Shown one piece after another: positions 10,272 through 20,096 of a DNA stretch of 20,528 nucleotides. Positions within the stretch are counted from its first letter, which is position 1. Every line of letters starts with the position of its first letter. Location: the NCBI GenBank assembly GCA_024741835.1, contig JAENRP010000490.1, positions 4,363-24,890 of the forward strand, read 5' to 3'. This stretch comes from Diplocarpon mali. Its lineage: Eukaryota; Ascomycota; Leotiomycetes; Helotiales; Drepanopezizaceae. A program made the position numbers and the translations under genes. The notes under the pieces were generated by a model. The model was not told where the DNA came from and did not search any database. It saw nothing but the letters and a program-made list of their open reading frames with translations.

Positions 10272-10861
10272 GGCCTTTTTGCTTATAGTTAATAGTACTA
10301 TAATAAATTATTTAGCAGGGGAAGTAGCTTTAAATAAAGAGATAATTATTTAAGAAAGATTAACAATATAGTAAACTTATACTTAAAAAGATTGATAATA
10401 GAAAGACAATAGTAGTAGTACTAATATTATAAGTCTAGTAGGGTTAAAAAGAGAAGTAAAAAAAAGTAAAATCATAATGCAAGGAGAGGCTTATTTATAG
10501 AGTTTAGAGTCGTACTAGTATATAAAGGAAAAGTAGGTATAAAGAGGCTAGAAGTAGGAACAAAAGTAGGGTGTGACGCATATAAGGACCTACAATTAGT
10601 AAATGATAATTCTTTAAAGGTAAGGATAATATTTCAAAGGTAAGCATTAGAAAATTGCATATAAAGGAAATAATCAAAGGATAGATTATATAAAGAATAA
10701 AGTAGCATAAAGAATATATATAGAATAGAACAATAAATAGAAAATAAAGAGGTACTAGTATATAGGAAGTAGATAATCCTAAAAAGATTCAACTCGAATT
10801 CGTAAGTTCTTTAAATAGTCTTCTCTAAGGGTAATAGGCTAGATTCTCCAGATTGCTCAAC
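10272..10861 (-). promoter_or_regulatory. A2 upstream / B2 downstream intergenic region
   Basis: This is the counterpart of 3550-4139, with the same 591-bp spacing between the A start and the B stop. The minus-strand TATA-like CTATAAATAA at 10492-10501 is kept. Two of the three CCTTTGA heptamers remain and one is altered. The ACAATTG inverted pair seen in copy 1 is broken here. No conserved open frame was found. Confidence 0.45.
10492..10501 (-). promoter_or_regulatory. TATA-like box upstream of A2
   Basis: Minus-strand TCTATAAATA, 221 bp upstream of the proposed A2 start, matching the copy-1 site in position and sequence. Confidence 0.4.
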
Positions 10862-10997
10862 TTAATTATCAGTTCTATTATCACTTCAGAGTCTTCTTCT
10901 CTTACATTAGTTCTTACCTCTTAGCGTTTTCTCTAATTTAAGTGACTGAGGTTTATCTAAACCATCTTATAGGCTTAAGCTAGCCGAGTCCAATCTC

Positions 10998-11021
10998 ACT
11001 CGCAAGCTAGGCTCGCGAGTC
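10998..11021. repeat. 24-bp palindrome, site 13
   Basis: Inside B2 near its C-terminus; read TREPSLRV in frame. Confidence 0.88.
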
Positions 11022-11882
11022 AGTCTTGGCGTTTCTAAGCTTAAGGGTAAAAATAGGGGATTAGTTCCCAAATTAGGGTCTAATACTATACTAGTGTCTT
11101 AGTTTATCTCTTTTCCGAATTTTCTTATAATAATACCTTTATTAATTAGTGCATCAGGCTCTTAAATAGTATTTACTTTATCGCATTATCCCTAAGACTT
11201 AAGTCTATAAAGAAGCGACTTAGTATTTATAACGTTCATCTAAGCCTTAATAAGGGCATTAAAGAGTTTTTAATTATATTCTATAAGGTGGATTTTCAAT
11301 TTGTCCTTATTAAGAAGGAACAACTCCTGTACTTCAATTATAATAAAAGGATCCGTCTAAGAGCGTTGATTAATAATAGCTTTAGAGAGGCTGCTGCAGT
11401 TCTTAAGATGAAAAGCTGCTTTAAAAGGTGCAGTAGTTCTACTTATATTAATCTATTAAAGCACTAGAGGTTACTTTAGAGCAAAGATTGAAAAGATAAG
11501 ATTAGAGATTCGAGTCTCATTTTCTAAGGTATTCTTATCGCAAATAGCTATATAGTTATTGCAAAAGGCTATAAAGCTACCAATTCTATAAAGTTTATCT
11601 AAGCGCATTTTAAGAAGGTACCCTTATTTTATTATTATTATAATAGGGTTACTATTATTAGTAATAGGTTGTAAGATCTCTTTTTACTTCATTTTTACAA
11701 TTATATAAGCTAGCTGAGATTTTGAACTAAGTACTTAAGAAGTCTATCAACTTATCTTCTTCGCAAATAGAATAAGTTTTATATTCGATTAAGAGCCGAC
11801 CTACCTATTAAGGCTTTTAAAAGATAGCCCTTATCTGATCGATAGAATCTAATAATCCAAAACTTGCTTTCTAATAAAATTG

Positions 11883-11906
11883 ACTTGCGAGCTAGGACCG
11901 CGAGTG
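11883..11906. repeat. 24-bp palindrome, site 14
   Basis: Inside B2; read TRGPSSQV in frame. Confidence 0.87.
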
Positions 11907-13268
11907 AAAATCGGAATTTCTTTATTAATAGCACTTGCATCCCTTTTTATTAAAACAACTTAATTGTAAAGACTAAGGCCAATTAATTAAAAAGGTTTAA
12001 GATAGGCTATAAGCTAATAGGCTCCTCTACTTTTTACTATTATAGCTAAGAGGTAAAGTCTATAATATATCTAAAGGACTTATTAAGTAAGACTGAATAT
12101 CATATTATAAAGAAAATAAGAAGGTATAAAGGTCGCATTATCTATAAGGTAGAAGTAATAAAGGTATATCTTTACTTCTTATCTTATAATAGAGAGGAAT
12201 ATACCTATAAAAGCACTATCATTAGTAGTAAAATTATTAGTTAAGAAGCGGCATCCAAAGGGTTCAGGCATTATAATTGACCCTTCTTCCTTTATTTCCT
12301 TTTGCTATTTATTACTTAATAATATCGAAAAGAAAGAATTATTCCATTCAATTAGCTTTAATACCTTTAAGGCTTTAGGATTAGCCTTAAATTTTATAGC
12401 ACCTAAAGATGCTTCTATTATTAATAGGTTAGATTTGCATATCTTTAAAGAGATAAAGAACTAATTATTAAAGTAGATTAGAAAAAGATCGACATCTTCT
12501 ACTATATAAAGAAGTTTAAAGTATTTAATAGTTTTATTAATATCAAATCCTTTATAATTAAGACTATAGTAAACCGAAAGAGAGCGAATATAAAGGTCGC
12601 AAAGTCTTCTCCCTTCAATTTCTACACTAGGAAGATACTATCGAAAGCGAGTCTTTATTATAAAGGATACTTAAATATTATATCGTTCTTTAAGCTTAAG
12701 GTTAAGAATAACCAATTGAGGCATATTACTATAATTACAAATGTCTTAATCAATAGATTCCTTTTCGCGTTCTCTTTCTCATAAGATAAAATAGTCTTAC
12801 TTAGTATCTAAAAGACTAAGTTCTTAACTTCTATAATTATTAAAGAATTGAACAATATTTATAAAGGCGAACTCATTTAAGATAAGCTATTGAATCTATC
12901 TAATGGCTCTTTTAATTATCTTTAAAGCAATAGGAATAGGGTCTTCCCCTATATTATCGTTTCTAAAACAGTTGCATATAAATATAAAGAAATTAAGAAC
13001 TAGCTCCTTCAAGTTATTAAGGAAGGAGTCTAAGCGAGTGCGCAATCCTTTAGTTTCAAATTGCAAATCAGCTAAAGTAGCTATTAAATAATCTATCCTT
13101 TTTAAAGGTCGAGCTAAAATAGGTCGTTTAGCTAAAGGAGAGTCCTTTAAAGATTTTAAAAATTCCAAAGAGGCTATGTTAAGCGTTTAAGCAGTTTATT
13201 CAATAGTAGTTTCTAAAATCATTTTAGCAAAAGGCAGGTTAGGTCCAATTTTAAAATTCTCATTTCTA

Positions 13269-13292
13269 ACTCTTAGTCTAGGACTATAAGTC
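13269..13292. repeat. 24-bp palindrome, site 15
   Basis: Inside the N-terminal half of B2; read TYSPRLRV in frame, at the position aligned with site 12 of A2. Confidence 0.8.
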
Positions 13293-14137
13293 AAATCATA
13301 TAGTTTAGCACTTATTATATCTTTAGATTAAGAAGCGAATTTTAAGGCAGGCTTAATTATAAATAATCAATTCCCTTCTTTATTATTAAAGAAATCTCAT
13401 TTAAACCCTAGTATAAGAGTCCAATTCTCTCTTAAAATAAGCAAACTATAAGTAGAAGCGCAGAGCTTTAGCATATTAATAATAGTACTATTAGATAGGG
13501 TAATATCTGCAGCTTAATTTGATCTTTTTATAGCCCTATTAGCTGCTATAAGTACTATATTAAATAAGCCTACAAATCTGCGACCGCGAATTCGATTGCC
13601 TTAGAATTTTACTACTCCTTTTTAAATAATAAAGAAATTGAGAATCTATATAGCTCTAGCTATAAAAGTGTTTTCCTTAAGAATTTTTAATAATACTCGC
13701 CTTCTATTATTAGAATCAATATTTGTTAAGAAGCGCGAATGAAATAGGAGTCCTCTCTTATTAGTAGCTAAATTATCTAATTGTCGAATAGATTCTTCCC
13801 TTTTATCTTAGTCTATTTTAAAAGTATCGGCCAAGGTTATATATTAATCTGCATCAGCTAAGAATTCCTCTTTAGAAATTCCCTTTAATCTCAATTCTTC
13901 AGTTAGAAAGTCGTTAAATTGAAGAATTCCAAGGGCCACTTAAGTTAAAAGGTTATTAATAGCATTTGCATAAGCTAAAAGGAGTTTTTATTACTCTATA
14001 TCTCCTAAGGCTGCGTAGGTCGATTTAAAGTTCTCTAATAATACAATAGCTCTGCCGTCTTAAGAGAAGTTTATAACTAGTACTTATTTATCCCTTATTG
14101 CAGTAGATAAAACCATTTATAAGTTCTTTAAAGGTAT

Positions 14138-14506
14138 ATTGCTTATGAAAGATAAGGAGTATAAATAAGAAAGTTTAATAAGATATAAGAATTAAAAGGG
14201 TATATAAGCTACAATAGGTTTACTATATATATATTAAGGAAATTGGACTTTTTATTTATTATTTAAGGAAAGTAATAGGAATACTATAATTAAAGGCTAA
14301 TATTAAGAATATAAAATAAGTCAAAGCAAGTAAGAATTTAAGATAATCTTAAAAGATTTATATCTTAAATAATAAAGGAGGCAACTTTGCCGAAAATGTA
14401 AAAACAAGGATTAGAAGAAGGTAGGACAATTGATAGATTAAGAAATCGTTTAATATTCCTATTTGCATTCTTCGGATATTTTAAGAATAATAACTTAAAG
14501 TTGCAA
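14138..14506. other. Region between Gypsy 3' end and B2 start
   Basis: No gene was seen. On the minus strand it should hold the 3' end of the Gypsy element and the promoter of B2. A minus-strand TATATA lies at 14201-14206, about 64 bp upstream of the B2 start. A motif shared with the junction segment (6582-6610) is at 14305-14329. I found no convincing LTR, primer-binding site or polypurine tract, and no matching copy of this stretch upstream of the Gypsy gag. Confidence 0.4.
14201..14206 (-). promoter_or_regulatory. TATA-like box upstream of B2
   Basis: TATATA on the minus strand, about 64 bp upstream of the proposed B2 start. Weak evidence in such AT-rich sequence. Confidence 0.25.
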
Positions 14507-14531
14507 TTAGTTAAGTATTTTAATATTCTTT

Positions 14532-14555
14532 ACTCGCAGGACCAGCTTATAAGTT
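14532..14555. repeat. 24-bp palindrome, site 16
   Basis: At the C-terminal end of the Gypsy polyprotein, just before its stop; read TYKLVLRV in the pol frame. Confidence 0.82.
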
Positions 14556-15966
14556 AAGTTGGAAAAATCTTAGTCTTCGTCTAAGGGTTTAAAATTGCTT
14601 ATATCGCTATCAGTTCCTATAAAAGATTTAAAGGTTATATCAATTTCTGATTTATCTTCTAAGGGGAATAAGGTCTAATTATATTAATAAAAGCGCTTCA
14701 GTCAGTTGGCTGCAAAGGTTCCTTTAATATCGACTCTATTAAGTTCCTAAAGAGAATAGTATCCCTTTTCTTTCTACTTAAACTTAACCTTAAATAGACT
14801 AAGCTATCGATAGTTAAGTTTAGTATCTACTAATATATTAATACTTTTTACAATATCATAGACTAAGATAAGATCATCTTTTTAAATAGGATGCGTTTTA
14901 AGTACTTTAAAAGCAGCCTATACTTCCTTAGCTTTTTCCTAATATCGTTTCTTTCACAAAATGATTTCCTCTATATCTATATCTTAAAGCTTAAGTTATT
15001 AGCATTTTATCGCAAGCAAATTAGAATAGTTCTCAATTTGACTATAATTAAATAATCTCTAAATAGGCTATTAGGATTCAAAAGGGAGCTATACCTCTTT
15101 ATCGTAGATAAGGAAAAATAGTATAACTCCAATCGGTTTATAAATTATTATTTAATAAGCAAAGAGTATTCTATAAAAGTATTTTATCCAATTCTTAAAT
15201 CCTTTATAAATAACTTTAGATAGCCTATTAAGAATATTGCAATATCCTCGCTCTACTACTCTATTAGCTTTTGAGTTATATACTAAGATTTAAACCTATT
15301 TAATACTATATTTTTGCGAAAAAGCTTTAACTACTCCTTTATTTTCAAGGCCTCTATTAATAGTTAGTCTGCTAAAAAGTCTATAGCAATAGACTACGTC
15401 TTCTTAAAGGAACTTTATAATAGATTCAAAGTTAGCAGATCTTAATAGTTATCCTTTAAGCTATCTTAATAAGTCTTCTTTTACTAAAATAAAATATATA
15501 ATCCTATTTTCGATTATTAATACTTATATAATATTAAGACTAACTTTATAGAAAAGGCCTAATAGCTAGGTTAGGAATAGAAGATTCTCTTTACAACTAG
15601 GTTTTCGTTTCTAATAAAGGACACAACTTTTTATAAAGGCTTTATAGTCCTTAAAAGAACCCTTTTAAAAGAATTTCCTTAAGAGTTAGTAGTAGGTGGA
15701 CTTAGCTCTTTAGTAGCCAGTTTCCTTATAAATATCCTAAATAGCCTTAGCCTTTAGTTTTTCATTATCTAAGCAGAGTTATATAAGGAATAAGTTATCG
15801 CTCCTTTTAAACAATCGTCTTCCTTATATTAAATAAATCAAAGCTTTAACTTTGAATTTCTAAAAATCCTTAAGAGCAACTGTCTTTAATTATTTAAGTA
15901 TAATTAAAAATTTTGCGATTTCTTTAGAGTTACCTAAGTAGTTAGGTGATAAAATTCTCTTATTTA

Positions 15967-15990
15967 ACTCGCAAGCTAGGCTTAAGAGTC
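15967..15990. repeat. 24-bp palindrome, site 17
   Basis: In Gypsy pol between RNase H and integrase. It is the one Gypsy site read in another phase (LLSLACEL). Confidence 0.85.
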
Positions 15991-17933
15991 GAGTCCCTTT
16001 AAGGCGATATATCGATAGATAACCAACTTTATTCTCTACTTACTTATTAATATCTGTTTTATCTTTTTTAATCAAATCAAAAGGGTAGGGGCGAGTTCTT
16101 TTTAAAAGGCCGTCTATAGTAGTATTTTTTATTCTTAAAATGTATTTGACTTCAAAGTCTATTAGTCTTATCTAAGCAATCTATTTCATTAGCAAGACTT
16201 TAGGTAGGTTGCTTATAGCTCTATTCAATTATTCTACTAGTACTTTAGTATTAGTTTCAAAGATAAAGTAAGTACTATAGAAGTCGCTTCTCATCTTTTT
16301 TATTGCTTTTAAGGCTCCTTTATATTCCTATTTAATAGCATTATACTTTATCTCTACTAGATTCTAAAGACCACTTTCAAAGCGAGCTAGATGTCTTTTC
16401 TATTAGCTATTAGTTTATTAAAGGATAGTATCCTATCTAATTAAGCTTGCGTTAACTATTAGTATAATTGGCCTAGCATTAGCTCTATAGTCTATTTTAA
16501 TTAGATATAGCACTTTAAGTAACGCTTGCTTTAGTTGTTTTATAGCCTCTATTTAAGGTTCCTCCTATTGAAACTTAGCCCCTTTTTAAAACAAGGCGTA
16601 AATAAGCGCTGCCTTTTTAATAAAATCCTTAATCCAAATGCAATAGTATACTATAATGCTAATAAATGCGTAAGCTTCTACTATATTATTATACCTCTTC
16701 TATTTGTTGATTTTAAGTACTTTAGCCCTCTAAGGACTTCGGCTATTAGAATCAGTAATAAAACCAATAATTTCTATTAATAAAAGATAGTATTATAACT
16801 TCGGACCAACTGTTGCTCCTACCCTTTCGAATTATATAAGCACTTAGTCCAGGTTCTAAATATATTCTATTATAAATTATTATATACTAAGAAGAACTTC
16901 TTTATAGTTATAAAATGATCTTAATCCTTTTACTCTTATATTATCTATATAAGGGAGCGTAATATTAGGTATATAATCTACTAGTATCTTATAAATTACT
17001 TAGATAAATTAAGCGATCGAATTTATAGCCTTTTAAGGTAATCTTATCATTTAAAGTAGCCTAAGAAGGGTTTGAATTACTATTATATCTTTTAATTTAA
17101 TATTAAGAATAAATTAGTTATATTTAAAGAAGAAGTTAATAAAAGAGCTATAGGTTAATCTTGCGAATTTATTTAAGAATTTATCTATATTCAAAGGAAC
17201 GTTAGTATCCTTAACAGTTACTCGGTTCATCTTTACTACTACTATTATTAGTTTATAAGTTCTCTTCTCTTTCTTAGCAATTAAGAACCATTTGTTCCTA
17301 TAAGGGCTATTACAAAACTTAAGAACTCTTTACTTTAGCCTATCCTTTAATATTTCGATTACCTTTTCTTAAAGAGCTTTAAGGACCTTAAATGTTTTCT
17401 CTTACTAGGCTTTATAAGGTATTATCTTAATCTTAATATAAGGTATGACCTCTTTTTAAATCTAGCTAAGTTCTATCTAATCAAAAGCTAAAGTGTCCTT
17501 TTGATTTATTAAAGTTTTATAAAGTAGTTTGCGTTCTTATTCTATTAAATCATCTTTAATTTTTAGTATATTAAAACGTTCTTTTATTAGCCAATATCTA
17601 ATAGGTTTATTAGAAAATCTACTTATAATAAACTTATCGAATTTGCTACCTAGCTTTAGAGGTTGAAGCTTTTTATCTTATTTAAATCAATTGTCTAGTC
17701 CTTTAAGCTTTAAGCTATTAGAGATTCCCTAATTTACTAATTGTACTTTATCAGCTTTGCTTTTATATATAGTTCGAATATTAGCTAGTACTATACTTCT
17801 CTACTTCTTTCCTTTTTTATCAAATCTTATAAAATGGTCCGAATTTTCCTTTTTAAAAACAAATAAAAGATTTTCTAAGTCGTTAATTTAAAGTGCATAG
17901 ATGGAAATATTATTAGTAATTTTATTGTTTTTC

Positions 17934-17957
17934 ACTTGCGGGTCCGGCTTATAAGTG
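17934..17957. repeat. 24-bp palindrome, site 18
   Basis: In the Gypsy gag-pol connector; read TYKPDPQV in the pol frame. Confidence 0.82.
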
Positions 17958-18095
17958 GTTTTTAAGTTTTTTAAAATGATTAGTAAATTATCGAAATTTG
18001 TAAAACAAACTCTCTTCTCTACCTTATTTTTCTTTTTTCTTAATTATTAAGCTAATAAAACGCCAATTATACTAATTTTCAAAATTCCAGATTTG

Positions 18096-18119
18096 ACTCC
18101 TAGTTTAGAACTACGAGTT
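18096..18119. repeat. 24-bp palindrome, site 19
   Basis: In the Gypsy gag/connector region, 162 bp from site 18; read TRSSKLGV in the pol frame. Centre degraded. Confidence 0.75.
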
Positions 18120-18619
18120 AAATCGCTATTATTTAAAATTAGCAAACTTACCTTTCTTTTACTATAACTCCTCGCTAGGTACCTTCCTTTATTAGTATTA
18201 AGCCTAGCCCTTATGCTAGCTAATTGTTTCCTAAAACCTTATTTTAGAATTCGGCTATATCTCCTATAATAACCATTTATCCTTTTAAGGATCGATCCGT
18301 ATTCTAAAGGCTAGCTTTTATAAGCCTATCTTTAAGATAGTTAAATATTAGCTAAGATTTTAAAATAAAGGGCATTTTTAAAAGAATATCGTTCGAATAA
18401 TTCTCTATTATTAGAAAGTTAATATAATTAATAATTCCTTTAACTCTAACCTTTACGTTTTTCACCTATCTATTAAAATTATATTTCAATCTAAAGATAG
18501 TATTGAGCTTAAGTAAGTCGGCGCAGTAGGTAACGGAAACTTCTAGAGGTCGATGGTTGATATATTAGTAAGAGTTAGGGAAGGAAGGTTACCCCTTTCT
18601 TACCTATAGCTATATACGT

Positions 18620-18636
18620 ATCAATATCCTATTGAT
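18620..18636. repeat. Perfect hairpin, 7-bp stem
   Basis: ATCAATA and TATTGAT flank a 3-base loop, in the spacer between the Gypsy and Copia remnants. Confidence 0.4.
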
Positions 18637-18833
18637 TAAGTAGTAGGGTTATATAATAATATATTAGAGTGATAGCTGTATTACCTATCTTAATACCCTT
18701 ACTCAGACCTTATTCCGATTGACCTATAGTTGGGAAAATAACAACTATCCTTTTGCGCTAATCCAACTCTTAGGTATCTCTTTAAATTAAAAACAATCAA
18801 TTAATAGCAACCTTTATTAAAATCACTAATCCT

Positions 18834-18857
18834 ACTTATAGGGTAGGATTAGGAGTT
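18834..18857. repeat. 24-bp palindrome, divergent site 21
   Basis: Matches sites 8 and 12 at the outer positions, with transitions or substitutions in the centre. Read TPNPTL.V on the minus strand. It also forms a longer perfect 10-bp stem, CTAATCCTAC (18826-18835) with GTAGGATTAG (18843-18852). Confidence 0.6.
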
Positions 18858-18897
18858 AAATTTCCAAAAGCGTTCCTTTATAAGACTATATGACTTG

Positions 18898-18921
18898 ACT
18901 CGCAGGGCGGGCCTAGGAGTC
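18898..18921. repeat. 24-bp palindrome, site 20
   Basis: At or just after the C-terminal end of Copia RNase H. Well preserved; read LLGPPCES in the Copia phase, that is frame 3 of the motif. Confidence 0.87.
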
Positions 18922-18939
18922 GTCCTTGAGCCTACTAAG

Positions 18940-20065
18940 CCCTTACTGTCTTCTATAACCTTAGTATATCTTTAAACGCTTCGAACTTTGCAACCGTCTC
19001 TAATAGCTTTATAAATCTATCTACTACTATTCGATCGGTTAGGATATAGGTGATCGATAACTTATTCTTTACAATAAGGTTATAGATAAAGTGGTAGGTA
19101 ATATTAATGTATTTCGATCGCTTATATAAGTATAGATTCTTTGCGAGTACAATCGCCCTTGTATTATCTGCTTAAAGATTAATATAGTTCTTATCTCATT
19201 TAATATACTTAGCAAAACCTATGTCTTTTAGAACTTAGGCGATCTATAATCCTTGCTTGTAATTTGATAATATTAATATATATTTAGCCTTAGTGCTTGC
19301 GGTAGCTACTAATTTCTACTTCCTACTTCCTTATAATATAGGTCTGCTATATAGCATTGCTACGCTTTTAGATATACTTTTCCGACCTTTCATATTTGCC
19401 CAATCGGAATCAGTATATACCTTAAGCTTTGCGCTTATATGTTTTATTAATCTATATCTTACCTTTTATATGATTATCGATTGAAGGTACCTTCTAAGTC
19501 GCTTAACTACATTCTTATATCAAATCGTCGGATCCTTTAGGTTCTAATTAAGTTGCTTAGTAATAAAGGCGATATCTAGTCTTATATATACTATAGTATA
19601 TATAATCGCTCTAATATCTTATTAGTACTTCTTCAGATCTCCTCTTTGCTTATTTTTATTAGTAGGCTCCAACTTATTATACTTTCCTTCGATTGGAGTA
19701 CGCTTTAGCTTAAAGTTAGGAGCATAAGTAGAAAGTCCTATTCGGTCTAGGATCTTTTTAATATACTGCTCTTAATCCAACTAGAGTTCTTAAGTGGAGC
19801 GGTTCCTTATAACGCAGATGCTAAGGATCTTATGAATTCCCCTTAGATCCTTGGTATTAAAATGTTTCTAAATTATTATAAAGAACTAATCTAATTGAGT
19901 AGTTGTTTTCGCAGCTATAGTAATATTATCGATATATAATAGCAACTTAATTCTACGCTTAGTATAGGTAAATAGATAAGGGTTAGCTAGGCTTTAAATG
20001 AATCCTATTTCTATTAGAGCAGAGCTATATAAGAGGTTCTAATTATAGGCTGATTATTTAAGCTG
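18940..20065 (-). pseudogene. Ty1/Copia polyprotein C-terminus (RT and RNase H), RIP-inactivated and truncated
   Basis: C-terminal part of a Ty1/Copia polyprotein. Reading from 20065 down in one unbroken phase: QLK.SAYN.N matches the LKQ-(A/S)-x-x-W region of Copia reverse transcriptase; ALIEIGFI.SLANPYLF follows; then LLLYIDNITIA (19930), where the family has YVDDI, so the second catalytic Asp is now Asn. RNase H follows with KVYTDSDWAN, GRKSISKSVA, TASTKAKYI (Glu expected at the third last position), ADNTRAIVLAKN, RSKYINITYHFI and FEAFKDILRL. The end near 18950 is uncertain because stops and Gln/Trp codons cannot be told apart. Gag, protease, integrase and the N-terminal RT are missing. The coding sequence stops just before the LKQ motif, where the GC-rich island and its direct repeat begin. 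Confidence 0.9.
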
Positions 20066-20068
20066 TTG

Positions 20069-20096
20069 TGCAGAAAATAGGCTAAATATGCTAGTA
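20069..20096 (+). repeat. 28-bp direct repeat, left copy
   Basis: TGCAGAAAATAGG followed by CTAAATATGCTAGTA, identical over 28 bp to 20501-20528. It separates the Copia remnant from the GC-rich island. The left flanks of the two copies differ; right-flank comparison is impossible because the window ends. Confidence 0.9.

Larger units (their letters stand above)
6722..12971. repeat. Large duplication, copy 2 (A2 + 3' two-thirds of B2)
   Basis: This is the second copy of the segment at 1-6291. Here B continues without interruption past the end of the shared part, to 14137, so copy 2 keeps the original arrangement and copy 1 is the truncated one. Both copies carry different sets of transitions, so each was mutated after the duplication. 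Confidence 0.93.
10862..14137 (-). pseudogene. B2: full-length RIP-mutated paralogue of A
   Basis: Function unknown. The frame from the ATA at 14137 (probable lost ATG, followed by PLKNL) to TAA at 10864-10862 is exactly 1,092 codons, close to the 1,081-1,084 of A. It aligns with A from end to end: LLENFKSTYAALGDIE with LLEDIVSTYRTLGETE, QFNDFLTEELRLKGI with GFNDFLNKELQGKGI, and FKANPKALKVL with FRVAPKALKLF. Substitutions between A and B are conservative (I/V, K/R, D/E) on this strand only, which fixes the coding strand. A long open part (12896-13168) spans the point where copy 1 breaks, so B2 is the unbroken original. Three in-frame palindromes lie at 10998, 11883 and 13269. The basic tail seen in B1 is 14 codons shorter here. 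Confidence 0.82.
14507..18460 (-). pseudogene. Ty3/Gypsy retrotransposon gag-pol, RIP-inactivated
   Basis: Polyprotein of a fungal Ty3/Gypsy LTR retrotransposon. One phase runs without net shift from about 18235 to TAA at 14509-14507, broken only by RIP-type stops. In order: a gag-like start (about 18460-18240, another frame, with ILLKMPFILKS and NTDRSLKG); a connector with NIRTIYKSKADKVQLVN (about 17755); reverse transcriptase with NRVTVKDTNVPLNIDKF and YIDNIRVKG (16951), where family members have an Asp pair; RNase H with VNASL (16453; Asp expected) and RFESGL; integrase zinc finger with KSCVLYQ (15625; second Cys now Tyr, both His now Tyr); and a C-terminal KGTFAAN.LKRFY block (14719). The family match is from memory of fungal Gypsy proteins with a YIDD-V-VKGP signature. 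A frameshift is likely near 18235. Flanking LTRs were not found. Confidence 0.9.
18461..18897. other. Spacer between Gypsy gag and Copia 3' end
   Basis: No gene was seen. For a minus-strand Copia element this is where the 3' LTR would lie. A TGTTATTTTCCC string (minus strand, about 18740) is a possible LTR start, but no second LTR is in the window to test it. A perfect hairpin lies at 18620-18636 and a divergent member of the 24-bp palindrome family at 18834-18857. Confidence 0.35.

Noticed and set aside
12903..13091. Plus-strand 62-codon frame with an ATG
   Set aside because: It lies opposite the open part of B2 and has no support of its own.
16535..16780. Plus-strand 81-codon frame
   Set aside because: Antisense to Gypsy reverse transcriptase/RNase H.
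18461..18897. LTR of the Copia or Gypsy element
   Set aside because: A TGTTATTTTCCC-like start can be imagined, but no second copy of any LTR is in the window to support boundaries.
16..18921. CRISPR array
   Set aside because: The palindromes are irregularly spaced by hundreds to thousands of bases within transposon genes of a eukaryote.
19293..19484. Plus-strand 63-codon frame
   Set aside because: Antisense to Copia RNase H.
20091..20096. Helitron 3' end ending in CTAG
   Set aside because: No hairpin stands just upstream and no Helitron protein is present.
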